Positions 13,101 to 26,430 are shown, numbered from the stretch's first letter. The stretch is 64,000 nucleotides of DNA from Rhizophagus clarus (GCA_015698045.1 BLAL01000040.1:1962501-2026500), one strand, 5' to 3'. Numbers and translations are program-made. Notes: generated from the letters alone by a model not told the origin.

Positions 13101-15900
13101 AAAATCAAATTTCTGAGTACTTTGGACAAAAAATCACAGAATTAACTACGATTCCAGAAGATTTTAAAGGAATCCTATTTAATGTCTTGGCAAACACACA
13201 TCCATTATTAAAAATTAATGAAGTAATAACAAACAGCGAATTGTTAATTAAATCAGTTATTGCACATATAATTGGTTTACATGTATTACTCGATTCAAAT
13301 ACCACTCCTTTATCATTTTATATGCATAAAATAGTAGATGCTCAAAAAACTTATGTTTTATCGTGTCAATCAGATATGGAAAATTTATTATTTAGTGCCA
13401 TTGCAGCATGGGAAGGAGTATCGAGATATTCTTGTCAATGTGGTTATAAATATTTAATTGGAGAATGTGGTGGGGCAATGGAAGAAAGTAAATGTCCTGA
13501 ATGTAAAAAAACAATCGGAGGGGTAAGCCATGTTACAGCCGAAGGTAATAAAAGGTTAGACGTTGAGAACAAATATTCATTTGAATCAACTGATCAAAAA
13601 GGTTATATTGCCGAAAAAATCAACGATGATATTAATTATACTATGAGGTACCTGACTCCTGCTGCTTATAGGATACTTCATTTAATTGTTCACGCTATTA
13701 TTGGTTCTCAAGCTTCTTCACCAGATTCTCTCTCTTTCATTCAACAACATAATAAGGATTATACTAACGTTGAAGATTACTGTATGGAACATATTAAAAA
13801 TGATTGGAATGTTTTAAAACAAATTCTTAATTGTTCCGATGAGAATTTAGCTTTAACACTTCACTCATTGATATTAACACTTGATAAAAATCTACCGTCT
13901 TGTAATTCAATACTTTATTCTTCTTACTCTAGAAATCAATGGGAAACAGCTTTCTCGCAAACAACAGTACTGGAACTTACTCGTAATGTAAATGAATCTG
14001 CTGCTAATTTCCGTGCTCAAATAGAACAAAATATGAAAAAATGTGACGTCAAAAATTCCTTATTAGAAGAATTAATTAATCAATCTAATCTAATGGATGA
14101 GAGATATACTCGTGAAAATCTACCTTCATTATGGAGAGTAATCGGTAAAATTGACTACAATAGTTTCAGGGCTTATTATTTTTCCGATCCAAAACATACC
14201 GAAAATTATCCTTTCCTTAACATCTTCTTTAAACATTCAAAAAATTTACATTTAATTAAATATCTTCATCCAATGGTTAAATTCATTCAAATATTGTGTA
14301 CTAAATTAGGTTATAAAATATCAAGAGATGATGCTAAAGAATTAACTTTTAGAAAATTTATCGAGAACGAGTCAAACGATGGCAAAGACAAAGACACATA
14401 TGAAACTCTCGATAAATATTTTAATGAATTTCAAACATCTTATAATACTATAATCAACATGGTTGAAAGATATCAATGTCATACTTTCAAAACTAAACCA
14501 CACATTACAGATAATGATAGCATTGTATATGGATTCATGGAAGGAAAAGATGAAGGAATTTATTTATGTGCAATAATAGAATATCTAATTAATATTCAAA
14601 ACAATTTCTTGAGAGACATAATGTTAATTAAACCTGGATCTTGCAGTTCTCTAAGATTCCTACAATCTCCATCTTGGGATATTATTACTTCTTCAGCTGA
14701 TTATTCTCCTTACATGATTAAAACCATGAGAGTTGATCGTGCGATTGAAAGTAATTTTATTATTTATGAATGGGACGATGAAGTTCTTAAATATTCCCAA
14801 AGAAATTTGGAAGTAGGAAAAGGACTAAATATTACTTATGACCTACAACGTATTGAAAGCGAATTGGCTAATACTTTAGTCTATAACAAAGTTCATTTTG
14901 AAGATGGTAACGAACAATTAGTATTAGATCCTTTCCCTTATCATTTAGAATTATTCTCTTCTTCTATACGTATACTTGGTGATATTAAATCATTAATTCC
15001 TCAAGAAGAAATTCCTTCTGAAAAATTATCCCTTATAATTGGTCAACAGTCTGTCACCTCTTATTTAACACTTTCAGCTTCCTTATCAAATTTAACCTCA
15101 AAAGATAATTCTTCTGAATTACTTTCTTTATTAGAAATTTTACTTTGTTTCGTAAAGAGAACATCAATTGGGGATGGTAATTTACTTTTGAAAGAATTTA
15201 TAAATCAATGGGTTCAATTATCTTCATTAACGGAAAATTCAAGATTCAAGACGATACTGTCTTATGATCTTCAATTAAAACATATAGTATCCCTTTATGA
15301 AGTCATTGAAGAACAAGTAGCTAATGTTATGATTCAATTCATTGATAAGAAATTTAAAGAACCTTTGACGGATGATATGAAAAAGGATCTTGACGGTGCT
15401 ATTGATTTTGAAGGTGGAAACAAAGGAAAAATTCCCGCTGATTCATTTATTATCGCTATGAAAAGATTTATTCAAAGAGTACTACAAATCGAAAGTGATA
15501 AAGAAAGTCACCCGCTAAATACTTATATGACAGATATGTCTCTTAGCCTTTGGCCTAGTAATAATGTAATAGAAGTAGTTTTAGATGATAATTTCCCCGA
15601 TACTCTTCTAGTAGCCAATTCTTTCGCTGCTTATGAATATGTTTTACAGAAAAAAGAGGTGTGTATCATTTTATATATATAAATGTATGCATTTTTTTAA
15701 AAAATATTAATATTTTTAAACCTTTTTTTTTTAATTAGATATCTAAACCTAAACAATCATACTCAGGAGGAATAAGTAATAAACAACCTAGTTTTAATAT
15801 ATCTTCTAATTCAGAAGCTACTATCTCAAATCCATCACAATCTACTCAAACCTCTGCTTTTGCCTTAAAAAATAAAGGAAAGAAAGTTATTAGAGATTAA
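1106..15900 (+). CDS. RNF213/mysterin-like giant AAA+ protein with CBM20-like and RZ-finger domains, RING absent
   Basis: Seven exons (1106-2335, 2405-3207, 3291-5078, 5226-8671, 8747-9499, 9576-15658, 15739-15900) join in frame to 4754 residues, close to the length of animal RNF213 (about 5200). Visible in order: an acidic Q/S-rich start; a CBM20-like starch-binding domain at about 92-200 (FHVHLPSF, GNIEELGNW); a helical stalk; a Glu-rich low-complexity insert at about 1311-1429; AAA1 with Walker A GEAGCGKT (2023-2030) and Walker B LFFDE (D2079/E2080); AAA2 with a GAPGSSKS P-loop (2345-2352) and LLDEV (D2421/E2422); a long E3-type module; and an RZ zinc finger near 3960-3983 (CQCGYKYLIGEC, then CPEC). 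No RING cysteine/histidine array is present. In the RZ finger the usual GH is GY. RNF213 proteins are dynein-like ATPases and ubiquitin ligases acting on lipid droplets and intracellular microbes. Its role in this organism is unknown. Confidence 0.9.
5335..5690 (+). repeat. Glu/Arg-rich coding minisatellite inside the RNF213-like gene
   Basis: The sequence repeats degenerate 15-18-base units encoding variants of EREDTEE/EEREGIEE (about residues 1311-1429). It lies between two stretches conserved in RNF213 proteins, FFPARHILTFLDYF before and LIRFVN after. Because the unit period is a multiple of three, other frames are also open here, including on the minus strand (5664-5266 and 5549-5307). 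Those are shadows of the repeat and not genes. The insert probably forms a charged helix or a disordered linker and is likely to vary in length between strains. Confidence 0.85.
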
Positions 15901-16964
15901 TGAGTTCTTCTTTATTTAGATCGTAGTTTATTTCATTTAATTTCTTTTATTTTATAATTATATCTGTAGTTAATTCTGCTTATTACATATGTTTCTGTAA
16001 ATTTCAATAATAAGAAATAAATAAAAACCGGACAATTTTAAAATTTTATCACAAAGTTATAATAGTTTTTAAAAGTCAGGCAGCAAATCCTTTATTTTGA
16101 AGTGTAAAAATATCTTCATAGTTTCGAAGGTAGGTTATTTTGTCAATACAACTTTATTAGTCCCGCATTAAACGAAATATCCAAAAGGCATCAAACCTCA
16201 TTTTCAACATCGGGTAGCTAGAAAAGCACATCCTCCTTTCTTTAAGGAGAATTACCGAGTATAAAATAACAATCACTAGATAATTTTTGAACTTTGTGCG
16301 AAAGAATTTATTTTCAATCTTAATTTTTATATATGAATCATCTTTACATATATAATGATTAGAAATATTTTAATACTAATATTGAAATGTTCAATATCCT
16401 GGCAACCTAATTTGTTAGCTGATTTTTATTTTGTAAAAAATTTAAGTGCTACGATATTTGCGTCGAAGAGTAAATTTATTAGCGGTCTGAGACCTGAGGC
16501 AAAAAAAAAAATTTTCGTACCAGATAATTGTCTCAAGTAAAATCATATTATATCAAGTTGGACTGAACCAAACATCCTATACTGCTTTTTTCGATAATGT
16601 ATGCATGCTCTCTATTTTTTTTTTCTCCCAGCTTCTGAAATCCATTGAAACGAATTTGGTCTGGACTTTTTGAACTTCACGAATTCAAGTTTCATATGAT
16701 AAAGAAAAAATAGCCTTCCTCACTTTTCGACTGTAATGTAAGTAAAACAGTAACGATTATGAAAACTCTAAATAGATTTAGTTGAAAATATTTATCGAAC
16801 ACTTGTTGCCAATCTATTCATGCAAAAATTTTGATATTACATTTATTTATTCATTATAAATTAAAATGTAATATTTCACATTGATTATGTATTTATACTA
16901 GAAAATAAACATCTTATTGTAGCTGCTCATTTATTTTTTTCGCGAGTCATTGAAACAAGATTCA
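15901..16964. other. Convergent intergenic region
   Basis: AT-rich spacer between the 3' ends of the RNF213-like and ZNFX1-like genes. It contains both 3' UTRs, with AATAAA-like strings near 16013-16022 on the plus strand. A 61-codon open frame at 16355-16540 has no recognisable features. No repeat or RNA gene was recognised. Confidence 0.6.
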
Positions 16965-19900
16965 CTAAATTATATTTCTACCGGCCATTGTTTCAAATTC
17001 ACTATTTACTCTATTTCCAGAGGTTAACAGGTGGCTGCCACCTCCGATGGGTACTCCACAGTCAGGACAACTATTTTTAATAAACAAGGATTATTTTTAT
17101 CTCCAAAAATAAATAAATAAACAAATAAATAAATATTAATTTTCAGTTACCTGCTTAATTGCATTGCTCCACCACATTCACCAATGGTATATGGATGACC
17201 ATTCGGGCATTCATACCAATGTCCTAACGAGGATATATTGAAAAATTTAAGTTGAAATGAATCGTAAATATCAAATTTCTAGATTAATTTTACCTGATCC
17301 AATAAATTCGCTGCTCATTGCTCTGTAAATTTCTAATTTTTCATGTTGAGATAATTGTCCGGACCTTTCTACTACTTCGTATAATTCATCCACATTCTTC
17401 AATAACTTAGTAATTCTTTCTAAACATTGTCCTTGGAAATATTCCAATTCAACTTTTGGCAAAACATCCTTTAATACCTTTTCACAGTCTTTGTGAATTT
17501 TATTACATCTGTTTTTAAGATCTTCTTTACATTGAGGAGTCACAATATTTCTAGGCTGGTTGTTAAAGATAAATCTACCAAATTGATATTCAAATTCTAC
17601 ATATTCCACTGAAGCGACTACTAGATGTCGTTTGTATGAACTTTCTTTGCATGCCTGAATAATTACACCCAGATGTTGGTTGATTGAATCATTTATACTG
17701 CAACAAAATTTGATCCAATTTTTTTGCGTTTCTGATGCTGAAATTTCACTATGAGCAAATTCCATTTTAGGTAATTCTGAAATTATTCGAGCCGCTTCAT
17801 CAAACATAATTTTTTGAATATTAACGATTTCGAAAAACGCGTCAAGATACAAACGACGGTCGAACTGTGGTGCGATTAAACCAACGTCTCGAAGACTCTG
17901 TTCAAACCGTTTTTTTTGGTTTTCTGGTGACTCTGTTTCTTCTATAATGTGAAGATTTTCTATGTTATTAATGAGTGAATCAAATTGAACTTTGGATTTT
18001 TCATTGTATCTTTTATCGGTAAAATATTTAAAAAGACAAACTGTAAGTATTAATAGTACACTGATATTAGTGTTAAACACAATTTAAATGCCACTCACAG
18101 ACGCGTCACAGCAGCTTCAAAAGCTTTTTTATAAGGTGGATTCTTCGAATCTGACATAATCATCATCAATTGTTGGTATGAATTAAGGAGTTCTCGAACG
18201 TGATTCTTCCATAAATTTGCGTGTTGTTCCGGAATCGAGTTATACTTTTCGATTTGATAAAATTTCTCGCTTATATCTACTTCAGGTACAGTTTTATTTG
18301 TATCCATAGTGTTTCTATCTTCGATTTTCCTGTTACTGCTTTTTGGATAGATTTTGTTTTTGAATTTTTCCAATAATTTTGGCCTATTAACCTCAATCTT
18401 AGTTTGAATCTTTTCCAATGCATCTCTCTGATATCTTAAATGTAGATCGTATTTTGTCAAAAACTTTTTATTTTGTGTATCAAGAATTCGTTTTTTAATA
18501 GATCGTCCATATCTTTTGCTTTTAATGGGAGCTTTTTTTTTTAAAATATATATAAATATATAAATAGATTATATATAAAAGGATAAACATAAAGCTTAAT
18601 TACCTCGACAACTTGGACATGTCATAATTTTGTTTTCTCCTGATTTGGACGAAAGCATAACAAGATCAGTCCAATTTCCATAACCTCCCTGATAATAATT
18701 CTCCATCTCCATATGGTGATCCATCGTTTCCATTGTAAATACATGTCCACAATCCAAGATAATTATTCTTTCTTTTTCCAAATCAATTTCAGCAAATGTT
18801 CTAAATTCATAGATATCAACAACTATGTAATTTAAGAAATGAACAGAACATTAAAAACAAATAAAGTCAAAAAAAAAACAAGCATTATAGAGAAATATCA
18901 AGTCTTACTGACTTTGCTCTTTAACATCATCAGGTGCACAAATTATGCAAAATTTTGGTGTTGGACAAATTTCACCACATACTCCTGGACACTGGTGTCC
19001 ACATTCCAATCTTTTTTCGCATCTTAGATCACATGGTAATCGTGAACACGGAGCACCTTGAAGAAGTCGAGATATTTAATATATGATACAAACAAAGCAA
19101 ATGCGAAAAAGTTAAAGTAATTCATACCACAAGATAAAAGACATCTTCCTTTTCCATGCGGACAATACCAATCGCATTGTTCCGCGCAAGAAGCACAGGG
19201 TTTGAAACACTCCAACTTACACGTTGAATGTGAGCAAGAAACAGTACACTTCGCTGCGCAAGGGTTACAATTTCTTCCTTCGTGACAGACTTCTTCACAT
19301 CTGTGACCGCAAAATAAGCCTCTTTCGCAAACTTTTCTACAAGATCCGTGTACATTCCTCTTTATGTATCCATTTTCATCTAAAATTGGTTCACCGTCGT
19401 TGGCTTTAACCGATCGTTTTTGACACTCATTACATGGTGATGAACAACTAATTTAATTATGAAAGGCTTAATATAAATTTGATTTAAAAGGATCCTAAAT
19501 TTTTTTAAAAAATAACTTACGGATGGTTGCATTTGTTTAGTTCCCCACATTGTTGTTTACAGATTATGTCATCCACTGATTCATAGCACTTTATCATCCC
19601 AGATATTATTAATTTCTTATTTTTTTTTAAAAAAAAAAAAAAATAGTAATCACTTGGAAATTTATATTACCATCACTTCAAGCTCATGCCCACATTTCGG
19701 TAATGTTTTAAAAACTTTTTCACGACAGAGTATTGAGTCAATATTACGACTTTCATAGCACTTTGCATTTGGATAATTATGACCGCAAGAAGGCAACAAG
19801 ATATCACCAATAACTAAAGTGCAATCGCCTAGAGGAACAAATTGAAACTTTAAATTATGCATTTAATATATTTGTAACTAATTTTTTTTTTTTTTTTTTT

Positions 19901-22900
19901 TTTTACAAACCACATTTGTCACCGCATGGCTTATTACAAGGATGATTACATTCTGGATGTAATCTAGTACAACTTTTTCTGCAAATTATATCTATATGAT
20001 CTGGGTTATCAAAATGACATTTATATGGACCTAAAGTACAGATACGATTATTATTATTTAGTATAAATTCGTGAATTGAAATTTAAAATAATTTCAAACA
20101 ATTTCAAATACATACATAAATGTCCACAATCAAGTTTTCTCCCACAACTTTAGAAAAAAAAAATTTTAGAAATTGTATATAAACTAATACTTAATAGAAA
20201 AGGAACTTACTACATACCTCTCCTAAACGTATCAACACGCGGTAAACAAAAATTTATTAACGTAAATGGTTGGTTGTTAGTTGTTAAACATGCAAAAAAC
20301 ATTCTTAATAATTTCCGAATGATAATCACCAAACATCCTCCATCTGGCGCAAATTCAGAAAACTGTTGGGGAACCTTTACTTTATTTCGATTATTGGGAT
20401 GTTGAGGACATAAGATAGGAAAAGAATCACCAACTTGATCACGAGATTTTAATATTTCAATTACTTTTGCCCACATTTTGGGTGATTCATTAGCCATTAA
20501 CTCAGCATTACCAAGCAAATACATCCCATGCTTAGCCCGTGAAAGTAAAACATTGCTACGATTAGTTGACTTCAGAAAACCAATTTTACCCCTATCATCT
20601 TCCTTTGAAGAATTTCTCACAAGTGAAATGATAACTATATTGGCCTCTTCTCCTTGAAAGTTATCAACTGTCCTTAGCGTAACCTAAACAAATATAAAAA
20701 ATATTCTTAATGCTGAATTTTTAATTAATCACATTCTATTTTCATGCATACTTGTTGATTTAATGACTTTTTAGTTGCAACACTGATATTTCCTACGAGT
20801 TTACTTTCTGCCTTTACTTCTTTTCTGTCTTCATTGTCATCTTCCATTTCCGCAAGATCTTGACTATCTCTTTCATCGATGACAACTGTAAATGATGTTT
20901 TTAATGCATCGCGAAGTTTTACCATTTGTCCAAGATATGGTGTAAGAACAGCAATATCATCCTGTTTGGTATATCCATTTCTAACAAAATATTTTACCAT
21001 TTCAATAATCATATCTACTTCATATTGATTAGAATGCGATTTACTCGTTAATTCATTTTCACATTTATCTTCATTGTTACGATGATTTATAAAATACACA
21101 TTATGATGAGCACCACGAACTTTGGGATATTGAGTGGTATTTTCACCATCTTCCAATTTTTCATATAGTGTATCTCTTATCAAATCGGAAATTTCACATG
21201 CTCTCATACGTCGTTGAGTTAATAATTGAGATTTATCAATACGGGTAGCTTTGTCGCCCTTAACCAAACGCTCAAAGAGACTTTCGTCTAAGGCATATTT
21301 TTTGCCAATTTTTGAATCGCAGCTTAAATCATAAGTGGCGATATGCGGTCGTAATTGATTATGATCTTAATAGACAATCACACATATTATATAATCACAA
21401 TTCAATATAAAGTAAATATGATACAAAAAAACAGCACTCACCACCAATAAGAATAAGATGTTGTGTAGAAGGTGTGAGGGCCGAAAGAATATGAGCTTCT
21501 AGGACCTCACCAGCTTCTTCGCATAAAATAACCTTAGGTCTAACAGAACGGACCAAAGATTGAAATTTCGCAGCGCCGTTGGTAGTCATTCCAATTACGT
21601 CACATTCTTTTAAAATTTTTTTTCTCCTTTCGCTGTGAATATCATCTATTTCTTTTCTCTTTTCGTCATGAATCCTTTGTAGTCTTGCTAATGATTCCAC
21701 GTTTTCAAGATTTAACTCGTGTCTCCAGAAATCATGTAATGTTACGCGTTCAGTTGTAGACATTCTCCAAATATTTGTATCATTCTTTAGTTCTTCTACC
21801 GGACGATTAGTTTTGGGTTCTTGCCAATTCGCTAGATAGATTTGCTGAATTGGAGTATCAATTTGATCATAATCATCATAATATTCTTCATCTTCATCAT
21901 CAAAAAAACTATCATTTTCTTCAGGTCTATAATATTCCTTAAGTTCATCATCATAGTTAGCAAGAACATCATAGACGTTGGTGTTCGATTTATTATTCTT
22001 TTTTTCCTTATGAGGCTTTTTTGAGTTTTCTGTGGCTTTAATTATAGATCTAGCATTTTTTATATCTACTCCGTGTAACCATTTATCGAACAATGTTTGA
22101 TGTCTTGGATCTTTACCGGTTAATCCCCATTCTTCATCAAAATAGTCATTCAATAAGAAATTTGGAATTTCTGGATCATCTTGATGTCCAGAGAGTTTAT
22201 TGTAATGTTCAGTAAATTCCACATATAAATAAGAAGAAACTTCTTTCCAATATAACCATCTTAAATTTAATCTTTCTTGAATCTGATCTGCTTCTTTTTG
22301 AATAGCTTCAAGTTCTTGGTAAGTCTTAGATAAAAGATATGACTCAACTCCTACAGGTTTTTCCCGATTTTTGACAATCTCCTCAAGACTAAAAGGAGCA
22401 ATTTTATCAGATTTCGAGCGTCCTCCTAATCTTACAATGTTATCAATCCCAGCTTTATCAATCAAATGCTATAATTTATAATTATCATTAATTAAAAGAT
22501 ATATATTAATAATATAAAAAAAAAATGTAGATATTTATATTGATATAAATTAAAATACTCCACCTCTAAAAATTGGTCTAAAGCGTGGTTTGTAAAACAG
22601 ATAACGAGAATCGGTGTAAGATTTATATTACGATTTTCTTGTGCGAGCAAAACTTTCATAATTTCTACTCCTACAACAGTTTTACCCGTGCCTGGTGGAC
22701 CTAATTAAGTTTAATAATCTATGGTTAATTTTATTTGATGCAGTACTCATATCTAGCATAGAATTTAAAATTACCTTCAATTAACGCAATTTCTTTACAT
22801 AAAGAAGACACGAGAGCTTTAGCTAGAAGGGATAAATAATAATTTTTATTAAGAAACGTAAATTCAGATTCACTTAATTTATTAAAACTAACAATATTAT

Positions 22901-25180
22901 ATTAAAATACCTTGTGTATCATCCAAAAAACTTTCATTTGTAAGTTCTTTAGCGACATTTTCATGTTCATTCGTATTAGCGACATCCAAAAGAAGTTCCT
23001 TTTGCTTATCACGCAACAATACTTTTAAATTAAATCGAAAGTCTGGAGCTCTTGCATAATCTGGTATATCTACGGTAGGAGCATTTTTAGTTGAAGCATT
23101 TTTAGCAGAATCATTTTGATTTTCATCATCGACACTTGCCAAAGTCAAATATTTTTCAAAAGGTAGCATAGAGTCTTTTGTAGCTTGTAGAGTTTTCAAC
23201 ACATGGTAACATGATTCAAGATAAATCCCAGTACATTCTACCATAAAACGTAATGACAAATTATGCATTGCGTTTCGATTTTTTTGATTCGCAATGTCTT
23301 TTAAAGCCAAAGGATAAATAGTAGCATCCGTGAAACTAATGTCAATTTCAACTTTATCATCATATTTGGCTAGTTGTTCATCATCTCTTTGCACAACTAC
23401 ACCAAAAAATAATGAATACTTTGATGAAATTGTATTCTCTTTAGGCAAAAGAAGACAGACTAAATTTCCATTCATTAATTTTTTTGAATGCTTTTTCCAA
23501 TAAAGTGTACGCTCTTTCACATTTTTTCCGGAATTTGTTGGTGCGGCAAATGCAATTCGACATGAAAATCCACGTCTTTTGTCGACTGAAATTCCAACAA
23601 AACGAGCTCTTGGATAAATATATAAATCTCCGTTGTCTTGACGGTATTTACCACCTTTTTCTTGATATTTTTTTAATTTATTATTATTACGTTTTGGATC
23701 CGCCAAAAATTGCAAGAAACTATTTATTCCCACCCGAAGAGGTTGCAACATATCTTCACGCAATAAACGAAATTGAGAGTCAAGAAGACGTTCAGTTCCT
23801 TCAGGAAGGAAGTGTGGAGCTTCAGGAATATTTGTTGGTAAAAAAGGTTGCCTTTCACTTAAAATTTCTTCCTCTGTAGGAACTATAGAGATTTTTGAAA
23901 CATCACTGAAATCGTTATTATGACGAGGTCCAAATTTTGACAATTCTCCTGGAGGATCATAAAGACGCTTTAAATCAGCTAGTTGTGATTTCTCTTTATA
24001 ATGTTTTAAAGATGATTCATCGATCGAATTTTGTTCGTTTAAGAAGGATCTCTCGGAATGTTTTTTTATAACTTGTTTCACCTTCTTTAATTCTTTGTCT
24101 AGAATAAAGAAAAAATAATCTTTGCGATTAACATTAGAGTAAAGTGGATCACCAGAATCTCTTTGTTGAGTTAAAAGAGAATTTTGCCATCTTAATTTAG
24201 CATCTTCTAATCGCTGAATAATGTCACGCATTTCCTCATTGATTGCGGCATCTTTAATTCGGTCAAGAAGAATACTACATAATCTTACAATCACCAAGAA
24301 AAATTGACCGAGACTATTAAAAAAAAAAAAAGGTACATAAATAAGTATATTTAAGATCAATAAAATAAATAAAACTTTTTATAAACATACGATGTTGGAA
24401 TGAAAGAATTTGGATCGTCTTTAAGTAATTCAGCTTGAGGAGTTCGTTGGTCAACTACCGAATTTCTCTCAACCAAAGTTTCCAACATATTAATTACTTT
24501 TTTGTTTATAAAATCCTCCTTTATAAAAAAGTAAATATTAATTAGAAATTAAAAAATAAAAAATTTAAATAAATAAATTTCTATAAATATACCAAATTAG
24601 CATAAACGAGGGTGTAGATAGCATTAACATTACTTTCTAATATACTATCAGTGATTCCAGAACGAGTTAATAATGCAAGAAATGGTAAAATAACACGCTG
24701 GAAAGAAGCAACCTGAGGTATCAATCCTGCGTCAACTGATACAGGGAACATCATAATATCTCTTAAACGTTGTCTACCATCAGGTTCAGAAAGTCTTGCA
24801 ATGAGATCACTCAATTCAAATTCCGAACTACCAGAAGCAACAACTAAACATGAGTTGAGAAATCGACGAATATGATGTTGATTCGCAAAATCTCTTTTCA
24901 ACAGACGTTTCCACAATGACTGAATCTCATCTTCTTGAGGAATGAATACAATTTTATCGCTTCCTTTATATGATAATTCGGATGATTCAAAATTATTAGA
25001 GAGAATTTGAGCATTTTCTCTTTCCACATCCTGTGGATTCCGAAATATTCGTGGATTTCGATTGTTATTGTTATTCGAAGAATTATCACTAGAAGCATCT
25101 CTTCTATTACTATTATTCCAACCACCTCGACCTCTTCCGCGGCCTCTACCACTACCTCTACCACCACCTCTGTAGCTCAT
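16965..25180 (-). CDS. ZNFX1/Hrr1-like SF1 helicase with NF-X1 zinc fingers and C-terminal RZ finger
   Basis: Twenty exons, 5' to 3': 25180-24593, 24518-24391, 24313-22911, 22822-22775, 22700-22564, 22468-21442, 21365-20752, 20683-20330, 20222-20218, 20147-20116, 20030-19911, 19828-19671, 19588-19521, 19447-19128, 19056-18913, 18822-18604, 18531-18099, 18009-17294, 17223-17151, 17070-16965. They sum to 2230 codons plus stop. The protein has an RGG-rich start (MSYRGGGRGSGRGRGRGRGG) and an armadillo-like helical region. The UPF1-type helicase shows GPPGTGKT (723-730), CEEAGEV, LIGDHNQLRP, TVDNFQGEEANIV and NVLLSRAKHG. NF-X1-type Cys/His clusters follow, and then an intact RZ finger (C2177-PNG-H2181, GEC, C2197-PD-C2200). 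ZNFX1 binds viral RNA in animals; yeast Hrr1 belongs to the RNA-directed RNA polymerase complex. Weak points are the 5-base exon 20222-20218, the GTGATT donor at 20329, the GTCAGT donor at 18912, and the acceptor before 18009. Confidence 0.88.
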
Positions 25181-26430
25181 AGTTACTGTCTAATCAAAAA
25201 ATAAATATTTTTACAATTTTTTTTAAAAAAAAAATTGTAAAAATGTGTTCATTAAAATGGCTGAAAGACTTATTTATGTTTAAATAATTCCGGAAAAACT
25301 CTAAACATATATACCTAAATTTGTGTGATTTATTTAACTAATTTTAGAAGACAATAACAATTTTGCGCAGTCAAAAAAATGAACAATATGATTATGGTCT
25401 TATTGTTACCAAAGATGCAAATTTTGGTTGTTTATCTGTTAACTTACCAATTTTTGAAATTTTTAATTCTAAAAAAAAAAAAAAAACGAAGTAGGTAAAT
25501 ACGGGACAAAATATGATTAATTCCAAAAATAAACATATGAACACATGTTTATCAAGTCGAACTCCCGAAAATTTCCGAACATTTACGTGTTTTAATTTGG
25601 TTTGATTAACCTAAAAAATGTGTTTTTCAACTTAATCTGGATGCGACCAAATTTTATCAAAAATATACCGAAGCCGCGGTTTTAGGGTCAGAACTTTCGG
25701 TATTGCTTTCGTTTTGAAAACAACATATGTACACGTGTTACGGTACTATGAGTGTATGCTTATGCAAATCTGATTATAACCCTGATATCCCTGATCAATA
25801 TAATCAATCAATCTATCTATCTATCGAATAGTAACTTAATTATTAGAACATGTATTTATTCAGGATTTCAGGTCATTTAATAAGAAAGCAATCCTTAAAT
25901 TATGCATTTTATACATTTTAATTTTCGAAGCATTATGTTAAGAACATCATCAAAATTTTGATTCAAAAATTTTCATGAATCAATGAAATTTTATCTCCAT
26001 ATCATTTAAATATATTATAAGTTAATCCCCGCTTAAAGTAGTCCCACTTTAAAAGGCAAAATTATGTTAATTTTGGGCCATGCAGCACACAAAATATTCG
26101 GGTATATATAATAAGGCAGTTCGTTGAACTAAAAATTCTTTGTTCAAATTTATTAATCATGCAGATAATGAAATTCTATATTTGTTAGATCATCTTACAA
26201 TCAAAGGTTTTTTGTTCCCGATTTTAGAAATATATAGTTTTACGTTTATAGTGTTTCGAAAGGGTCGAATTGGGTTTACTTCCTCAAATTTTACACTTCT
26301 ATATAGGTGTAGAAATGTATATAATATACGGTTATGGTATGTAATTTGCATGACCGCCTTTATTATGTGCATTTTTTTAGCCAGCAAAAATTCATAAATA
26401 ATATTTTATATTAATAAATCATTAATACGT

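Noticed and set aside
18010..18098. Alternative acceptor at 18061 for the ZNFX1-like exon starting at 18009
   Set aside because: It keeps frame but gives a 38-base intron and adds a hydrophobic stretch in a soluble region; the acceptor at 18010 gives a normal 89-base intron and smoother sequence (TRLYNEKSKVQF).
25800..25826. Short AATC/TCTA microsatellite
   Set aside because: Too short to be of interest; common in AT-rich intergenic DNA.
26140..26397. 85-codon hydrophobic open frame
   Set aside because: AT-rich chance frame with an equally long frame on the other strand; no family signal.
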